64,000 nucleotides of DNA from Methanolobus sp. ZRKC5 (GCF_038446525.1 NZ_CP151792.1:2480001-2544000), one strand, 5' to 3'; shown: positions 8,466 through 18,647, counted from the stretch's first letter. Numbers and translations are program-made. The notes: generated by a model not told the origin, from the sequence alone.

Positions 8466-9716
8466 TCATTTAGAAGAATTGCCAGCTCCAAATCTATTGA
8501 CAAAATTGTTGTAAGCACGAAGATATTCCGCATGTGGCCATATCAGAGGAATTGTCACATAAGCCAGACCATCATTCCATTTTGGATGAGAGCGTACATT
8601 CTTGATCATGGTCATTTTACTTTCCCTCAGTATGTTGGCATTTGTATAATCCTCTAACCAGAGTTCAAACCTGTCAATCGTGGAAATATGTTCAGGCAGC
8701 ATGTGATTGTGGGCCATGTCCACCACCCATCCCAGATACATTTCTGCCATATCCATGTTATCAGTTTCAACATAATGATTAGCCAGTTGACATGTAAAAT
8801 GGCACCAGGGACCATAACCTCCATTGTTTCTTCCCCAGTATTCAGGATACCTGTTAAGCCCGCCTATCTCAGAGTCCCACAATCTTTCATGTATTCTTTT
8901 TACCGTGGATTTTATCTTAATATCAGAATCATCCAGAAGCTCAAAATAGGCAGGTGAATATTCTACTGCATCCACATCGATGACAGTTGATGCAAAAGCA
9001 TCATACCCTATGGGTTTACTGTTACGGTCTTTGACCCGGATACATTTGATAAATGACCTTCTTCGGGGACTATACAGACGAGTTAGGATGGATTCACGTA
9101 TCTTTTCTGCCTCAGCCTTCCATTCAGAAACTTCCTTACCCAGAGCCTCAGCCATTTTCACAGAAGATAATATTCCAGCACAGCAAGCACAATTAGCATA
9201 TATCTCAAAACCATGTTCGTAAGCAGGATATTCATGAATACTGTTGATAGTATGGATCAGGTCCACCTCATCATTCTTGTTCATGAGAATGAATCCAACA
9301 GCTTTTTCAATCTTCTCCCAATGTTTTTCTACGAAAGCCCTGTCTGCCATCTCATCAAAAAAGGAGGCACCAGTAGCTTCAAAATATTTACCGAGGGCAA
9401 AGAGCACAAGACCATTACCGTCTATTTGAAGGTCCTTATAACTTGCATCATTACCATCGACGTCATACCTCTGGGAGAATTCCCCGAGTGGTTTCTGTGC
9501 ATTAAGAACGAATTCAAGAGCTTTTTTTGCCTCATCCAGCATCCCGGCAGCTACAGCCCCAAGAATATCCACAGAATGGTCTCTTGGGTATATGAACGGA
9601 TAACGTGTACCTGGCGGACTTGCATAAAATCCACCATTTTCATGTTGGTTCTCTTTTAAAATCTGGATGCTGTTTTCATATATCTTGAGAGCTTCGGAAT
9701 AATTCAAGATGCTCAC
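8466..9716 (-). CDS. GH15-like glycoside hydrolase
   Basis: A 416-residue alpha/alpha-barrel protein of the glucoamylase/GH15-like group. Visible hallmarks are RYPFIYPRDHSVDILGAV near the N-terminus, DLQIDGNGLVLFALGKY around residue 95, and a C-terminal YVTIPLIWPHAEYLRAY. There is no signal peptide, so it is probably cytoplasmic. It starts at GTG 9716 and overlaps the upstream gene's stop by 4 bp (GTGA), indicating translational coupling. It ends 52 bp before gpgS. Position between gpgS and the phosphatase suggests a role in turning over glucosylglycerate or another small glucoside. The substrate cannot be read from sequence, and glucan or trehalose hydrolysis are alternatives. Confidence 0.7.
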   Translation of the reverse strand: MSILNYSEALKIYENSIQILKENQHENGGFYASPPGTRYPFIYPRDHSVDILGAVAAGMLDEAKKALEFVLNAQKPLGEFSQRYDVDGNDASYKDLQIDGNGLVLFALGKYFEATGASFFDEMADRAFVEKHWEKIEKAVGFILMNKNDEVDLIHTINSIHEYPAYEHGFEIYANCACCAGILSSVKMAEALGKEVSEWKAEAEKIRESILTRLYSPRRRSFIKCIRVKDRNSKPIGYDAFASTVIDVDAVEYSPAYFELLDDSDIKIKSTVKRIHERLWDSEIGGLNRYPEYWGRNNGGYGPWCHFTCQLANHYVETDNMDMAEMYLGWVVDMAHNHMLPEHISTIDRFELWLEDYTNANILRESKMTMIKNVRSHPKWNDGLAYVTIPLIWPHAEYLRAYNNFVNRFGAGNSSK

Positions 9717-10243
9717 TCCTTTTCAAGATATTCTATCCTATATATACAAAAAGAACGGTCAAGCAGTTCACTTACCTGTTCTTTTGTCATCCTGGTCTTT
9801 TCAATGGCTTCTTCGTTGTACACTTTTACATTGCTCATAACTGACTTACTGCCTACATTGTATATCCTTGTATCAGCAAGCTCAGCGCGACGTTTGCTGT
9901 AGCTGTTATGAAGTATGCCAATCACGCTTGAAAGAGCAGGAAAATTCCATGGTTCATCAGATTCTTCTTTCAGCTTATTTACAAAATTGATAAGTGCATT
10001 GAACTGGGAAGGTGTTTCACCATAGATGTTGTTGAAATCAATTAATTCGTTGCCAAAAGGACAAATCGGTAAATAGTTTATATCATCTTCCCAGGCCCCT
10101 TCAAATCCCGGTCCTTCGATATCAGCAAGTTTGATACCAATAGAAGTCATCCATTGGTATGTCTTTTGGACACCTGCAATGTCCACCATTTCCACAATAC
10201 CAATTAAGAATGCTTTAGGAAGTATATTCTTTAATCGAATCAT
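9713..10243 (-). CDS. Protein of unknown function in the glucosylglycerate cluster
   Basis: A 176-residue protein I do not recognise. It begins IRLKNILPKAFLIGIVEMVD and has no clear signal peptide. The body is acidic with conserved-looking segments such as EGPGFEGAWEDDINYLPICP and a C-terminal helical region ending EYLEKE. Its stop overlaps the GTG start of the GH15-like gene by 4 bp, so the two are translationally coupled and probably act together. A GGGGTAG sequence lies just upstream of ATG 10243. Confidence 0.65.
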   Translation of the reverse strand: MIRLKNILPKAFLIGIVEMVDIAGVQKTYQWMTSIGIKLADIEGPGFEGAWEDDINYLPICPFGNELIDFNNIYGETPSQFNALINFVNKLKEESDEPWNFPALSSVIGILHNSYSKRRAELADTRIYNVGSKSVMSNVKVYNEEAIEKTRMTKEQVSELLDRSFCIYRIEYLEKE

Positions 10244-10458
10244 CTTCTACCCCATCTTCGTGATGATTTCGGCACAATCTACATTGATGGCCCTACCCAT
10301 AAGCCCGGAAGCTATGGATTATCAAAGTCAAATGCTAAGTCTCCCAAATATATATTCTGCATTGACCGTATAAATAATGATAAGCAACAACTCACGAAAA
10401 TGAACTTGAATAATATATTACAAGTAAAAACAACACAAAAAAATAACAATGTCCATGA

Positions 10459-11262
10459 TCATTTTACCAGACCTGATATCGCCATATTCCATCCCACAGG
10501 GCCGACACCTCCAACCCTGTTGACCCTCTCATCCGTGATATTTGAATCATATTTCCCACCTGGTTTCTGCACAAGAAAAGCAATATCCACCACTTTTAGC
10601 ATGGGATAGTCATTAAGACTATCACCAAGTCCAACAGTTTTTACATCCCCGAATTGTTTCCGATATATCTGTGTGAGAATTCGAACCGCTTTTCCCTTAT
10701 CGTTGTCACCGATTATGTGCCAGTACCTTCCGCCACGTGTATAGTTGAGTCCCTTTGCCCTGATATCCCTAATTAACTTCTCAGCATCGCTTTCGTCACC
10801 ATCCAGTTTGAAAGCTTCATCATACTCCCGCTGCTTCGCAAGACAGGCAGACTCTTGATCAAGCCCGGTATCCTCGCTCACCCCTACATCAGTCATGTCA
10901 CCAAAACCCATTACATCAAACCCCCCTGATGCCGCTATATTCAACAACACGTTCCTCAGTAGATTGTAATCCGTACCAAGCTCAATTATATCATACTTAT
11001 CCGTGGACCTGGAAGAAACAAAGTCCACATCAAAATACCCATGTGGAATAAAAATAGCTCCTCCATTCTCAGATATGAAAGGATGTACAATATCCAGCTT
11101 ATCCACATAGACCTCAATCTCTGCTCTGGTCTTGCTGGTACAGAATATAAGCGGTATGTCTTTTTCCTTTAATTGGTTAATTGCTGGCAGTGCTGCCTCG
11201 TACGAGTATGTATCGTGATCTACCAAGGTGCCGTCAAGGTCTGTAAAAACGATGTATTGCAT
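10459..11262 (-). CDS. gpgP: Glucosyl-3-phosphoglycerate phosphatase, MPGP-type HAD
   Basis: A HAD-IIB phosphatase of the mannosyl/glucosyl-3-phosphoglycerate phosphatase family. Motif I is FTDLDGTLVDHD, motif II is around FCTSKTR, and motifs III/IV include GDNDKGKAV and VGLGDSLNDYPML. It should dephosphorylate the GpgS product to glucosylglycerate. I chose ATG 11262 (MQYIVFTDLDG) because GGGAG lies about 9 bp upstream; a TTG five codons earlier would remove that spacing. It is the first gene of the minus-strand solute cluster. A 215-bp gap separates it from the next gene, so an internal promoter is possible. Confidence 0.82.
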   Translation of the reverse strand: MQYIVFTDLDGTLVDHDTYSYEAALPAINQLKEKDIPLIFCTSKTRAEIEVYVDKLDIVHPFISENGGAIFIPHGYFDVDFVSSRSTDKYDIIELGTDYNLLRNVLLNIAASGGFDVMGFGDMTDVGVSEDTGLDQESACLAKQREYDEAFKLDGDESDAEKLIRDIRAKGLNYTRGGRYWHIIGDNDKGKAVRILTQIYRKQFGDVKTVGLGDSLNDYPMLKVVDIAFLVQKPGGKYDSNITDERVNRVGGVGPVGWNMAISGLVK

Positions 11263-11344
11263 GTATCCAACTCCCAAAAATGGTTATGATAATATTTTGG
11301 AGGGAATTGTTGTTAAAATGATTGAATGAGAAATAAAATTGATT

Positions 11345-12808
11345 TTATTTAATCTGAAGCACAAAATCAACAAAACTCCCCGCGAACTCCCTGTAAGAAC
11401 TCGCAACCAGATGAGCATAGCATCCCAGCGTATTGTTCACCGTAAGCCCGTCCCAACCATCAATTATTCCAGTACCTCTGGAAAGTTTGATAGCGAACTT
11501 CGCGTCTTTAGGGATATCGGTAACTTCAGAGTGGTGGAATTCATGACCACGGAAAGAGTTTCCTGTTTTACCAATAACAGAATCCACAGCAAGTGAACCA
11601 ATATTATAGCTGACCACGCGCTTGTGACCCATTAAAGTATGACCTGGAAGTGCACCGACCATGTCGTGTGTGGATTCAGGCATCTCGGCCATGTTATGAG
11701 CTCCCTGTCCTTTAACACCTGTGCTGAGTTTCTCGGTCAGGTACATGAGACCGCCACATTCAGCATAGATAGGCAGACCGGAGAGTGACGCATCAAGGAT
11801 ATCCTCACGCATTGAGACATTATTCTCGAGTTCTGCGGCGAAAAGTTCGGGGTAGCCGCCGCCAAGATACAGACCGTCGACATCCGGAAGTTTTTTGTCA
11901 TGGATAGGGCTGAAGTATTTTATCTCAGCTCCTGCCATTTCAAGCAATTCAAGATTGTCATGATAATAGAAATTAAAAGCTTCATCAAGGGCAACACCGA
12001 TTACCGGACGCTCGCCTTCAATTTCACGGGGCGTAAAAACAGTCTTTGGCGGACGCTCAAGAGCAGGAGCTGTGTGAGCCATTTCCAGCAGACGGTCTAT
12101 CTGGATGCCATCTTTAATAGTAGTTTTAATGAAATCTATCCTTTCATCGTAATTATCAGCCCGGCGGCGTTCCTCTATTGCAGGAACAAGACCAAGGTGC
12201 CTCATGGATATCTTCATTGAATTATTGCGGCGGATAACACCAATAACAGGAATACCTGTATAGTGTTCAATGGCCTCGGTGGCTTTTTTCTCATGCCTGG
12301 GGCCGCCTATGTTGTTGAGGATAACACCGGTTATGTGCACATCCTTATCGAAGTCCTTGAAACCATTTACAAGGGCCGCAGCAGAGCGGGTAATGCTCCT
12401 TGCATTGATAATAAGAATTACAGAACATTTCAGTATCTTGGCTATCTGTGCAGTGCTGCCTGTATCCGTAAAGCTGTCAAAGCCTTCATACAGGCCACGT
12501 ACACCTTCGATGATGGCAATATCAGCATCACCGTCAGCCTCTGTACCATGTATGAAAACATCCCGCACACCTTCTTCATCCATCAGGAAACCATCGATAT
12601 TACGAGCTCTGCGGCCTGTAATTTCAGAATAGTAACTGGGATCTATGTAATCCAGTCCCACTTTATACGGCTGGACCTTATACCCGGCCTCAGTAAGAGC
12701 CGCAAGCAGACCAATGGTAATAGTAGTCTTGCCTGAGGAAGAACTGCCTGCGGACAGGAGTATCCTCGGTATTTCTTTTGTTTCCGGTTTCGAAGGTGTG
12801 TCGGACAT
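11345..12808 (-). CDS. cfbB: Ni-sirohydrochlorin a,c-diamide synthase
   Basis: CfbB amidates the a and c acetate groups of Ni-sirohydrochlorin in coenzyme F430 synthesis, using glutamine and ATP. It is homologous to cobyrinate a,c-diamide synthase (CbiA/CobB). The N-terminal DTBS-like domain has the P-loop SAGSSSSGKTTITIGLL. The C-terminal glutamine amidotransferase domain has the nucleophile motif YAECGGLMYLTE and a HEFHHSEV histidine segment. The immediate neighbourhood of cfbC, cfbD and cfbE identifies it as cfbB rather than the B12 enzyme. The start is likely ATG 12808 (MSDTPSK), preceded by GGTTGATC; an upstream TTG at 12817 is less likely. It follows the cfbC stop by 12 bp. Confidence 0.93.
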   Translation of the reverse strand: MSDTPSKPETKEIPRILLSAGSSSSGKTTITIGLLAALTEAGYKVQPYKVGLDYIDPSYYSEITGRRARNIDGFLMDEEGVRDVFIHGTEADGDADIAIIEGVRGLYEGFDSFTDTGSTAQIAKILKCSVILIINARSITRSAAALVNGFKDFDKDVHITGVILNNIGGPRHEKKATEAIEHYTGIPVIGVIRRNNSMKISMRHLGLVPAIEERRRADNYDERIDFIKTTIKDGIQIDRLLEMAHTAPALERPPKTVFTPREIEGERPVIGVALDEAFNFYYHDNLELLEMAGAEIKYFSPIHDKKLPDVDGLYLGGGYPELFAAELENNVSMREDILDASLSGLPIYAECGGLMYLTEKLSTGVKGQGAHNMAEMPESTHDMVGALPGHTLMGHKRVVSYNIGSLAVDSVIGKTGNSFRGHEFHHSEVTDIPKDAKFAIKLSRGTGIIDGWDGLTVNNTLGCYAHLVASSYREFAGSFVDFVLQIK

Positions 12809-12820
12809 TGCGATCAACCT

Positions 12821-13612
12821 TTAACGTGTAAGTTCACGTAGCCGTTCATCTTCAAGAGCTGAAGGCATAACTGAACCCTCATTGGACATGATGGTATGCG
12901 CAAGTTCACGATAAACACCTGCAACAGGTGAATCAGGGGCTTTTTCAAGCACAGAGAAACCATCCCTTTCACAATCCTGGACGATCTGTTCCTTTGGAAT
13001 GAAAGCCATGAGTTTGCTGCCGATCTCTTCTGAGAACTTCTTTACGATATCCTCTTCTCTGGTAACACTTCTGGAATTGCAGATAATACCTGACAGTGGA
13101 GTGTTTATCTTAATAAGCCCCCTGCAGATATTATTTGCAGCATAGAGTGGCATGTATTCACCTGATGTGAGAATATAAGCCTGATTAACAAGTCCTTTGC
13201 GTATAGGTGCAACAAACCCACCGCACACAATGTCTCCAGGAACATCGTAGATGATAAGATCCATATCATCTATGGAAGTGCATACTTTTCTCAGTTTCTG
13301 TATAGCAACAATTATACCACGACCGGCACATCCGATACCAGGCTCAGGACCGCCGACTTCCACGCATTTTACACCCTTGTAACCTTCATGAACAATATCT
13401 TTCTCAGTGACATCAAGCTTCTGCCTCAGAAGGTCCAGAATTGTTGGTATCCTCTTGCCACCAAGAAGCGTAATGGATGAATCACTTTTCGGGTCACACC
13501 CAATAATCATAACTTTATAGCCTTCATCAGCACAGGCGGCTGCAACATTTGAAGCAGTACTGGATTTGCCGATACCGCCTTTACCGTAAATGGCTATCCT
13601 TTTCTGTGCCAT
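12821..13612 (-). CDS. cfbC: F430 synthesis reductase, NifH-like component
   Basis: CfbC is the nitrogenase-reductase-like ATPase that feeds electrons to CfbD for the six-electron reduction and ring closure giving seco-F430. The P-loop is [14 protein letters not shown], the switch contains GCDPKSDS, and cysteines in GIGCAGRG and [10 protein letters not shown] are the expected ligands of the subunit-bridging [4Fe-4S] cluster. The start ATG 13612 shares its first base with the TGA of cfbD, and GGAGG lies seven bases upstream, indicating tight coupling. The 263-residue length is normal for NifH-like proteins. Confidence 0.95.
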   Translation of the reverse strand: MAQKRIAIYGKGGIGKSSTASNVAAACADEGYKVMIIGCDPKSDSSITLLGGKRIPTILDLLRQKLDVTEKDIVHEGYKGVKCVEVGGPEPGIGCAGRGIIVAIQKLRKVCTSIDDMDLIIYDVPGDIVCGGFVAPIRKGLVNQAYILTSGEYMPLYAANNICRGLIKINTPLSGIICNSRSVTREEDIVKKFSEEIGSKLMAFIPKEQIVQDCERDGFSVLEKAPDSPVAGVYRELAHTIMSNEGSVMPSALEDERLRELTR

Positions 13613-14748
13613 CAAACAGCCTCCGAATTCCTTTCCAGCATATCTTTTGCAACTTCTCGTATCGTTGCTCCGAACTCGGATTCAACAATGTTGTTCACTC
13701 CAAGTGTCTTTGGATGCAGATCGATCTCTACAATAACATTTTCATGTCCCATTTCCTTTAATGGAATAACCTGTCTGGGCCCATTGGTAACGGATATAAC
13801 TTCCATTTCCTGGAGGTTGTCCATGGGTATTGCATGAGGTACACCAGTGATAACAGCAAAGTCAAAGTCGCTGTACTTTTCAGTGATCAGTCCACTGACC
13901 TTTTCACCAGTAATCGGGTACTCATCCATACCCCCGATGTTCTCATGGATTGTGATTCCTTTTTCCGTGAAGTCATCCATTATGGACTTTGCATGGTGGC
14001 GCACCCGAGGAAGACCAAGGGTATCGTCCACATTTGCCATATTGATGACATTATCTTCCATGCCAAGCTGTGAAGCCACTTCATTAATGGCGACGGTGAT
14101 GTCAGCGAACATATAACCAGTCTCCTTCTTAGCATTCATAATAGTGAGACAACGTTTACCCTCTTTCAAATAGTCGATAACCTTCTCAGCTACCTTGTAC
14201 TTCAGATCTCCACGTGAAGGAGTCAGGTATTCCCTGCTTGCTGCACCGTGGCGTTTCTCAACATTTGTTGCTTCCTCAAGAAGGATCTTCTGCCTTCCAA
14301 GTTCCTCCGGATCAATGATGCCTGCATCACATGCAGATTCCAGTGCTATCAAAACACCTTTGGTATTATTAGGATATCCTGCATGCACTTCCACCTCAAT
14401 GACAGGTACATCCAGATTTGCATCCTGGACAGGTTCACGAAGTTCTTCACCAATGATCATACTGGCACATGTTCCTACAACACCGATGAGCTTTGGATTG
14501 AACATCTCATTTACCTTGGTAAGCAAAGATGAGAGTTCATCGCGTCCTCCAAAGACAAAGCCATTCTCATCAAGGGCAGTGGTAACAACATGGATCCCGT
14601 CTTCTTCAAGAAGTCTTGCGTGTTTGAATGAGCAGCCAGGTGGACCGTGAAGTATAGCAACATCAACATTCAGGTCACGTAACGTGTACAACGCAGCCAC
14701 GATAGAACTGGGCCGCGGGTGTATTATTGAGATATCGTTTTCCGCCAT
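13612..14748 (-). CDS. cfbD: F430 synthesis reductase, NifD-like component
   Basis: CfbD is the catalytic NifD/K-like subunit that with CfbC reduces Ni-sirohydrochlorin a,c-diamide to 15,17(3)-seco-F430-17(3)-acid. The N-terminal [15 protein letters not shown], the [12 protein letters not shown] motif and [15 protein letters not shown] fit this subfamily. Cysteines at about 39 and 114 are candidate [4Fe-4S] ligands. The gene is 378 residues, shorter than nitrogenase subunits, as is usual for CfbD. It is separated from cfbE by 186 bp with its own AT-rich promoter-like region, which holds the palindrome at 14816-14830. Confidence 0.94.
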   Translation of the reverse strand: MAENDISIIHPRPSSIVAALYTLRDLNVDVAILHGPPGCSFKHARLLEEDGIHVVTTALDENGFVFGGRDELSSLLTKVNEMFNPKLIGVVGTCASMIIGEELREPVQDANLDVPVIEVEVHAGYPNNTKGVLIALESACDAGIIDPEELGRQKILLEEATNVEKRHGAASREYLTPSRGDLKYKVAEKVIDYLKEGKRCLTIMNAKKETGYMFADITVAINEVASQLGMEDNVINMANVDDTLGLPRVRHHAKSIMDDFTEKGITIHENIGGMDEYPITGEKVSGLITEKYSDFDFAVITGVPHAIPMDNLQEMEVISVTNGPRQVIPLKEMGHENVIVEIDLHPKTLGVNNIVESEFGATIREVAKDMLERNSEAV

Positions 14749-14815
14749 ATCGATCCCTTTTATTTTCTACTAGAGTAATCTAATTAGTATAATTGTTAAA
14801 TTTCGTATTAAATAG

Positions 14816-14830
14816 TATACTTAAAGTATA
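14816..14830. promoter_or_regulatory. Palindrome in the cfbE-cfbD gap
   Basis: TATACTT-A-AAGTATA is a perfect 7-bp inverted repeat around one base, placed 68-82 bp upstream of the cfbD start. It lies in an AT-rich segment that also holds TATA-like sequences. Such a site could be an operator for a dimeric regulator of the F430 genes, but an AT-rich palindrome can also arise by chance. Confidence 0.25.
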
Positions 14831-14934
14831 GGTGTTTTCTGCACTATCTAGTTCTTTATCGTATAAAAGCACTAATCATAACAAAAAAACAGAGGATAAA
14901 ATAAAGATAAAATCAATTATAAAAGGAGCTTGTA

Positions 14935-16305
14935 TCACCTGAAACATTTCACACACGACAATATAATATCACTTTGTGAAGAGACTTCAAGTGCCGTTTC
15001 AAGCCCTTCCCCTATTCCGGGAGCATATGCAACATTTACCCCACCTATCCCCTGCATCCTTTCACCCACTAGTATCAACTGTCCTATATCATTACCACGC
15101 CTCATGACAAACTCTGAAACCTTCTCAGGGGGAAGACCTTCACAAACCTGGGCAGCTTCTTCCCCAAGCACCATTATAATTCTTTTGGACTCGGTCTTAC
15201 TTTTATTCAAAGCATAATCCAATGAGCTTTCTGCTGAGCGTATATCCATGCCGGAATTGGAATTATCAATTAGCTTTCTTCCGGAAAGTTCCTTCTCCTG
15301 CATCCTTCCCTGCAAACCTTCAAAAGAGCCAATGACTTTGGATATATCCTTTGTAGATACTCCCATCCACATTGCCACGGAAACTGAAGCTGCAAAAGCA
15401 GTCGCATATGACCTGTAATTGTAACTGGACGATAGTGGTGAGGTAAAACTAACATCTCTGTGATCCATAACTAAAGAGTCGTCCTCAAAATTAAGCTTAA
15501 GATCAGCGTTCACTTCTGCAGAATCACTGAACGTGAAAAACGTCCTGCCATTTTCCCCTGCCTTAGCCACTGCCTTACAATCCCTTGCATTCAGGAAGAA
15601 TACCTCTTCTGGTTTGCATTGGGAAAGTGCCCCCATCTTGGAATCGCTTGCATCAGAAGTTGAAGCCGCTATCCTGTAATCAGGTTCCAATGTGGTAATT
15701 ATCCCCACATCAGCAAATCCGGTCAGACCTATTGAAATTTCAAGAATATAGCAATCTGCAGCAATATCTAACTCAGCCAGCATGTCAACTGCAAGCAATA
15801 TGCTTCCGGGAGCTATGCTTAAACCAAGGTGAACTGTACTGGAATGTCCCTGTTCCCACAATTCAAGGCCTCTGGAAGTATGGAGTATGACCTTCATCTT
15901 CCTTGAAAGCATTTCAGCAAGTAGGGATGCAGAACTTGTTTTGGCTTTTGAACCTGTTATCTCGATCACAGTAGCACCATCAAGAACACCAGTCATGGAC
16001 AATATCAAACCCACGGCTTTGTGATGGGTAATGATATCAATGCCCTTTTCCCTGGCATCTGCGAGCATGGCATATTCCGGATCCAGATGCGCAGGACTTA
16101 CTATAAGCTCGAATCCAGCAACATGTATAGGGTCCTTTGAAGTTAATATACCATAATCGGATTCCATTTTTGAGAGAATATCCTCGTCCACGGTCCCGTA
16201 AACATCTATTGCTGTCACATTGTAACCAAGGCCAGCAAATTTTTCTGCGATGATAATGCCTGCATGCGTCAGGTCAAGAACTGCAACGTTGGTATGATCT
16301 AACAT
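14935..16305 (-). CDS. cfbE: F430 synthesis Mur ligase-like enzyme
   Basis: CfbE activates the g-propionate side chain with ATP to form the carbocyclic F ring of F430. This 456-residue Mur-ligase-family protein has an N-terminal Rossmann-like part (DLTHAGIIIAEKFAGLGY), the nucleotide-binding loop ITGSKAKTSSASLL at about residue 116 (normally G-x-N-G-K-T/S in Mur ligases), and a C-terminal ligase domain with DNSNSGMDI. It is the first gene of the cfb group on the minus strand, with an AT-rich promoter-like sequence at 16318-16340. cfbA is not in the window. Confidence 0.92.
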   Translation of the reverse strand: MLDHTNVAVLDLTHAGIIIAEKFAGLGYNVTAIDVYGTVDEDILSKMESDYGILTSKDPIHVAGFELIVSPAHLDPEYAMLADAREKGIDIITHHKAVGLILSMTGVLDGATVIEITGSKAKTSSASLLAEMLSRKMKVILHTSRGLELWEQGHSSTVHLGLSIAPGSILLAVDMLAELDIAADCYILEISIGLTGFADVGIITTLEPDYRIAASTSDASDSKMGALSQCKPEEVFFLNARDCKAVAKAGENGRTFFTFSDSAEVNADLKLNFEDDSLVMDHRDVSFTSPLSSSYNYRSYATAFAASVSVAMWMGVSTKDISKVIGSFEGLQGRMQEKELSGRKLIDNSNSGMDIRSAESSLDYALNKSKTESKRIIMVLGEEAAQVCEGLPPEKVSEFVMRRGNDIGQLILVGERMQGIGGVNVAYAPGIGEGLETALEVSSQSDIILSCVKCFR

Positions 16306-16382
16306 AGTACCAGTATGATATAGAATTTAAAAGAGAAAAAATAAGTTAAAGATAATAATGAAAAAAAGAGAATAGAAAGAAC

Positions 16383-17009
16383 TCAGTTCTTTCCATCGTC
16401 TGCTTCATCATCCTTATAACTGTCAGAACCTACCATTGCAGCAGCAATTGAATCGATACCATCGAGCCATTCTGCAACAAGACCGTAAGGAACTTCTTCC
16501 ATTACTTTTTCAGTGAGCTCTTTACCACTGATAACAAGAGCACCGATCTCTGCAACTGCGCCAAGAGCAATCTCGATGTCATCAGAAGCTTCTGCTTCAA
16601 TAGCAACCTTTACAAGGTCTGCGATATCAACACTGTTGTCATAGTCACCATTTAAATAAGCCTCACATGCTGCAAAACCACCCATGAGAGATGCCTGAAG
16701 AGAATCGATCATCATATCTGCATCCTCGGAGATAGAGTCTATTTCCGCAAGTGCGACATCCCTTATCTGTGCAACATACTCCAATGCAGACTCCGGAGAT
16801 ACCTGCTTCTTTTCACATTTTGCAATTATCTTCAAACATGCAAGGACAATATCATCCTCCATGTTAACAAAGATAGCTCCTTCCTTACCCTGCGGTTCGT
16901 CGGACTCATCAAATTTGAAATCGCTTTCTTTTACCTGATTGATCCAGTTATTCCAGCGTTCTGCTGTGTAAAAATCATGATGTAACACATCACCGTCCTT
17001 CCCTGCCAT
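16383..17009 (-). CDS. DUF2150 family protein
   Basis: A 208-residue acidic archaeal protein beginning AGKDGDVLHHDFYTAERWNN. It is largely alpha-helical by pattern (repeated Ala/Glu/Asp-rich segments such as AIEAEASDDIEIALGAVAEI). It has no membrane segment. It resembles the DUF2150 family of Methanosarcinales and related archaea, whose function is unknown. GAGGT lies 7 bp before the ATG at 17009. It is not obviously part of the cfb operon: 77 bp with promoter-like AT-rich sequence separate it from cfbE. Confidence 0.6.
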   Translation of the reverse strand: MAGKDGDVLHHDFYTAERWNNWINQVKESDFKFDESDEPQGKEGAIFVNMEDDIVLACLKIIAKCEKKQVSPESALEYVAQIRDVALAEIDSISEDADMMIDSLQASLMGGFAACEAYLNGDYDNSVDIADLVKVAIEAEASDDIEIALGAVAEIGALVISGKELTEKVMEEVPYGLVAEWLDGIDSIAAAMVGSDSYKDDEADDGKN

Positions 17010-17096
17010 ATAATTACCTCTGTATGATAGTATAAATTTAATATTTCAGCTTATTATTACGAATTGCTTTTTATATAAAAGATGTTCGCAACGAAA

Positions 17097-17546
17097 CTAT
17101 ACTTTTAGTTCCACCATTTTAAGAGAACATCCTGAAACCATGTCCTCATCCATAGGACCAAGTACCTTAACAACTGTACATTTGTCCCCTTCCTTAAGAC
17201 CTTCGGGATAAAAGATGTCATAAACACTGTCATCGAAAGTCTGGCATTTTGGGTGTTCGTAGCTAATCTTAGAACCTTCCACTGCCTTGCGGGACTCAAT
17301 CGCCGCAACGATCGGGGAACTTTCAACATCAACAGTCAGCACTCCACTATCATGAATGAAACATTCGTGAACTGTATCGCTTCTGACCTTTGCAACACGA
17401 TACTTGCGACCAGGTACAAGATTCAAACAGGTACGCCTCAGCTTGCATTTCTTACATTCACGGGACTCACCCATAAATATGAAATCCTCGCCTTCTTTTG
17501 CAAGCCTTGAACCAATAAGTGTAATGGTAGTATTATTATCTGTCAT
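17097..17546 (-). CDS. UPF0179 family protein
   Basis: A 149-residue archaeal protein with the cysteine cluster ECKKCKLRRTC near residue 31 and a further conserved segment HECFIHDSGVL. These cysteines could bind zinc or an iron-sulfur cluster. It matches the UPF0179 family, which is widespread in euryarchaea and functionally uncharacterised. The start is ATG 17546 (MTDNNTT), with GGTGA seven bases upstream; an in-frame start six codons earlier lacks such a site. egsA lies 36 bp upstream on the same strand, so they are likely co-transcribed. Confidence 0.82.
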   Translation of the reverse strand: MTDNNTTITLIGSRLAKEGEDFIFMGESRECKKCKLRRTCLNLVPGRKYRVAKVRSDTVHECFIHDSGVLTVDVESSPIVAAIESRKAVEGSKISYEHPKCQTFDDSVYDIFYPEGLKEGDKCTVVKVLGPMDEDMVSGCSLKMVELKV

Positions 17547-17582
17547 ATAAATCACCTTGATCAATTGAATTTAGCTATCCTA

Positions 17583-18647
17583 CTATGAAATAACTTTTGT
17601 TAAGCGTGCGACTTTCTCTGCAGCCTCGGAAGTAAGACCTGCACCAAGTATTGTATATCTCTCAGGACGTATCTCATGTGCAACTAGAAGCGCCTCTAAT
17701 ATATACCTATCTTCAATTCCAAGTTCTTTAGCAGTAGTCGGGGCTCCTATTACCTCCAGGCATTCCTTTATTGTCTTCCAGTCACCACCGTGCAGGTACA
17801 TCATCATTATGGTACCTACGCCACATTGTTCACCATGGAGAGCCGTGTTTGGGACGAGCATATCAAGTGCATGGCTGAACATGTGTTCCGAACCGGAAGC
17901 TGGTCTGGATGAACCCGCTATGCTCATTGCAACCCCACTTGAGACAAGCGCCTTGACAACTATCCTCACTGAACTTTCCAGTTCGGGTTTAATATCTTCA
18001 GGAGAATCCATCAAGATCTGTGCCGTCATTCTGGAAAGAGCTGCTGAATACTCACTAAACGGTTCGTTCCTCAACCTGTGGGCAAGTTCCCAATCAAGGA
18101 CCGCAGTATAGTTTGAGATTATATCCCCGCAACCTGCAGCAAGCAAACGGTAAGGCGCACTGGCTATTATATGGGTATCCGCTATCACAGCCATGGGAGC
18201 ATTTACCTCGATTGATGTTTTTTTTCCCTTGTCGTGTATTGAAGCCCTAGAAGATACAATGCCATCATGTGATGCAGCTGTAGGGACACTTATGAAGGGA
18301 AGATCGAGCTGTGTGGCGGCAAGTTTCGCCACATCTATGGATTTACCGCTTCCGACTCCGATCAAGTATTTAGAATTTGATTCCTTCGCCTGTGCAGCCG
18401 CTTTTTTGACTTCGGCCATGGATGCTTCTTTTGAAACTGTGATAGATGGGTCGTAACCACATTCAGACAGCAGGTCAAATACAACATCTCCTGCTATCTT
18501 CTTAGTATTGTTTCCCGTAACAATAAAAGCACCTTCCCTAAGTTTCAGGTCATCGCAAACATCCTTCATGTCATAGATAACATCAGGACCTACAACAACA
18601 TCCCTTGGTAATTGCATCCATTTTTTCTTGCCTATTGTCGGGATCAC
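17583..18647 (-). CDS. egsA: sn-Glycerol-1-phosphate dehydrogenase
   Basis: EgsA reduces dihydroxyacetone phosphate with NAD(P)H to sn-glycerol 1-phosphate, the backbone of archaeal ether lipids. The sequence has the nucleotide-binding [32 protein letters not shown], and metal-ligand histidines in the [10 protein letters not shown] and HGEQCGVGT regions. At 354 residues it is full length. Translation appears to begin at GTG 18647 ([10 protein letters not shown]), with GGCAGG about 10 bp upstream. It is divergent from the DUF63 gene across a 175-bp AT-rich region that must hold both promoters. Confidence 0.94.
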   Translation of the reverse strand: MIPTIGKKKWMQLPRDVVVGPDVIYDMKDVCDDLKLREGAFIVTGNNTKKIAGDVVFDLLSECGYDPSITVSKEASMAEVKKAAAQAKESNSKYLIGVGSGKSIDVAKLAATQLDLPFISVPTAASHDGIVSSRASIHDKGKKTSIEVNAPMAVIADTHIIASAPYRLLAAGCGDIISNYTAVLDWELAHRLRNEPFSEYSAALSRMTAQILMDSPEDIKPELESSVRIVVKALVSSGVAMSIAGSSRPASGSEHMFSHALDMLVPNTALHGEQCGVGTIMMMYLHGGDWKTIKECLEVIGAPTTAKELGIEDRYILEALLVAHEIRPERYTILGAGLTSEAAEKVARLTKVIS

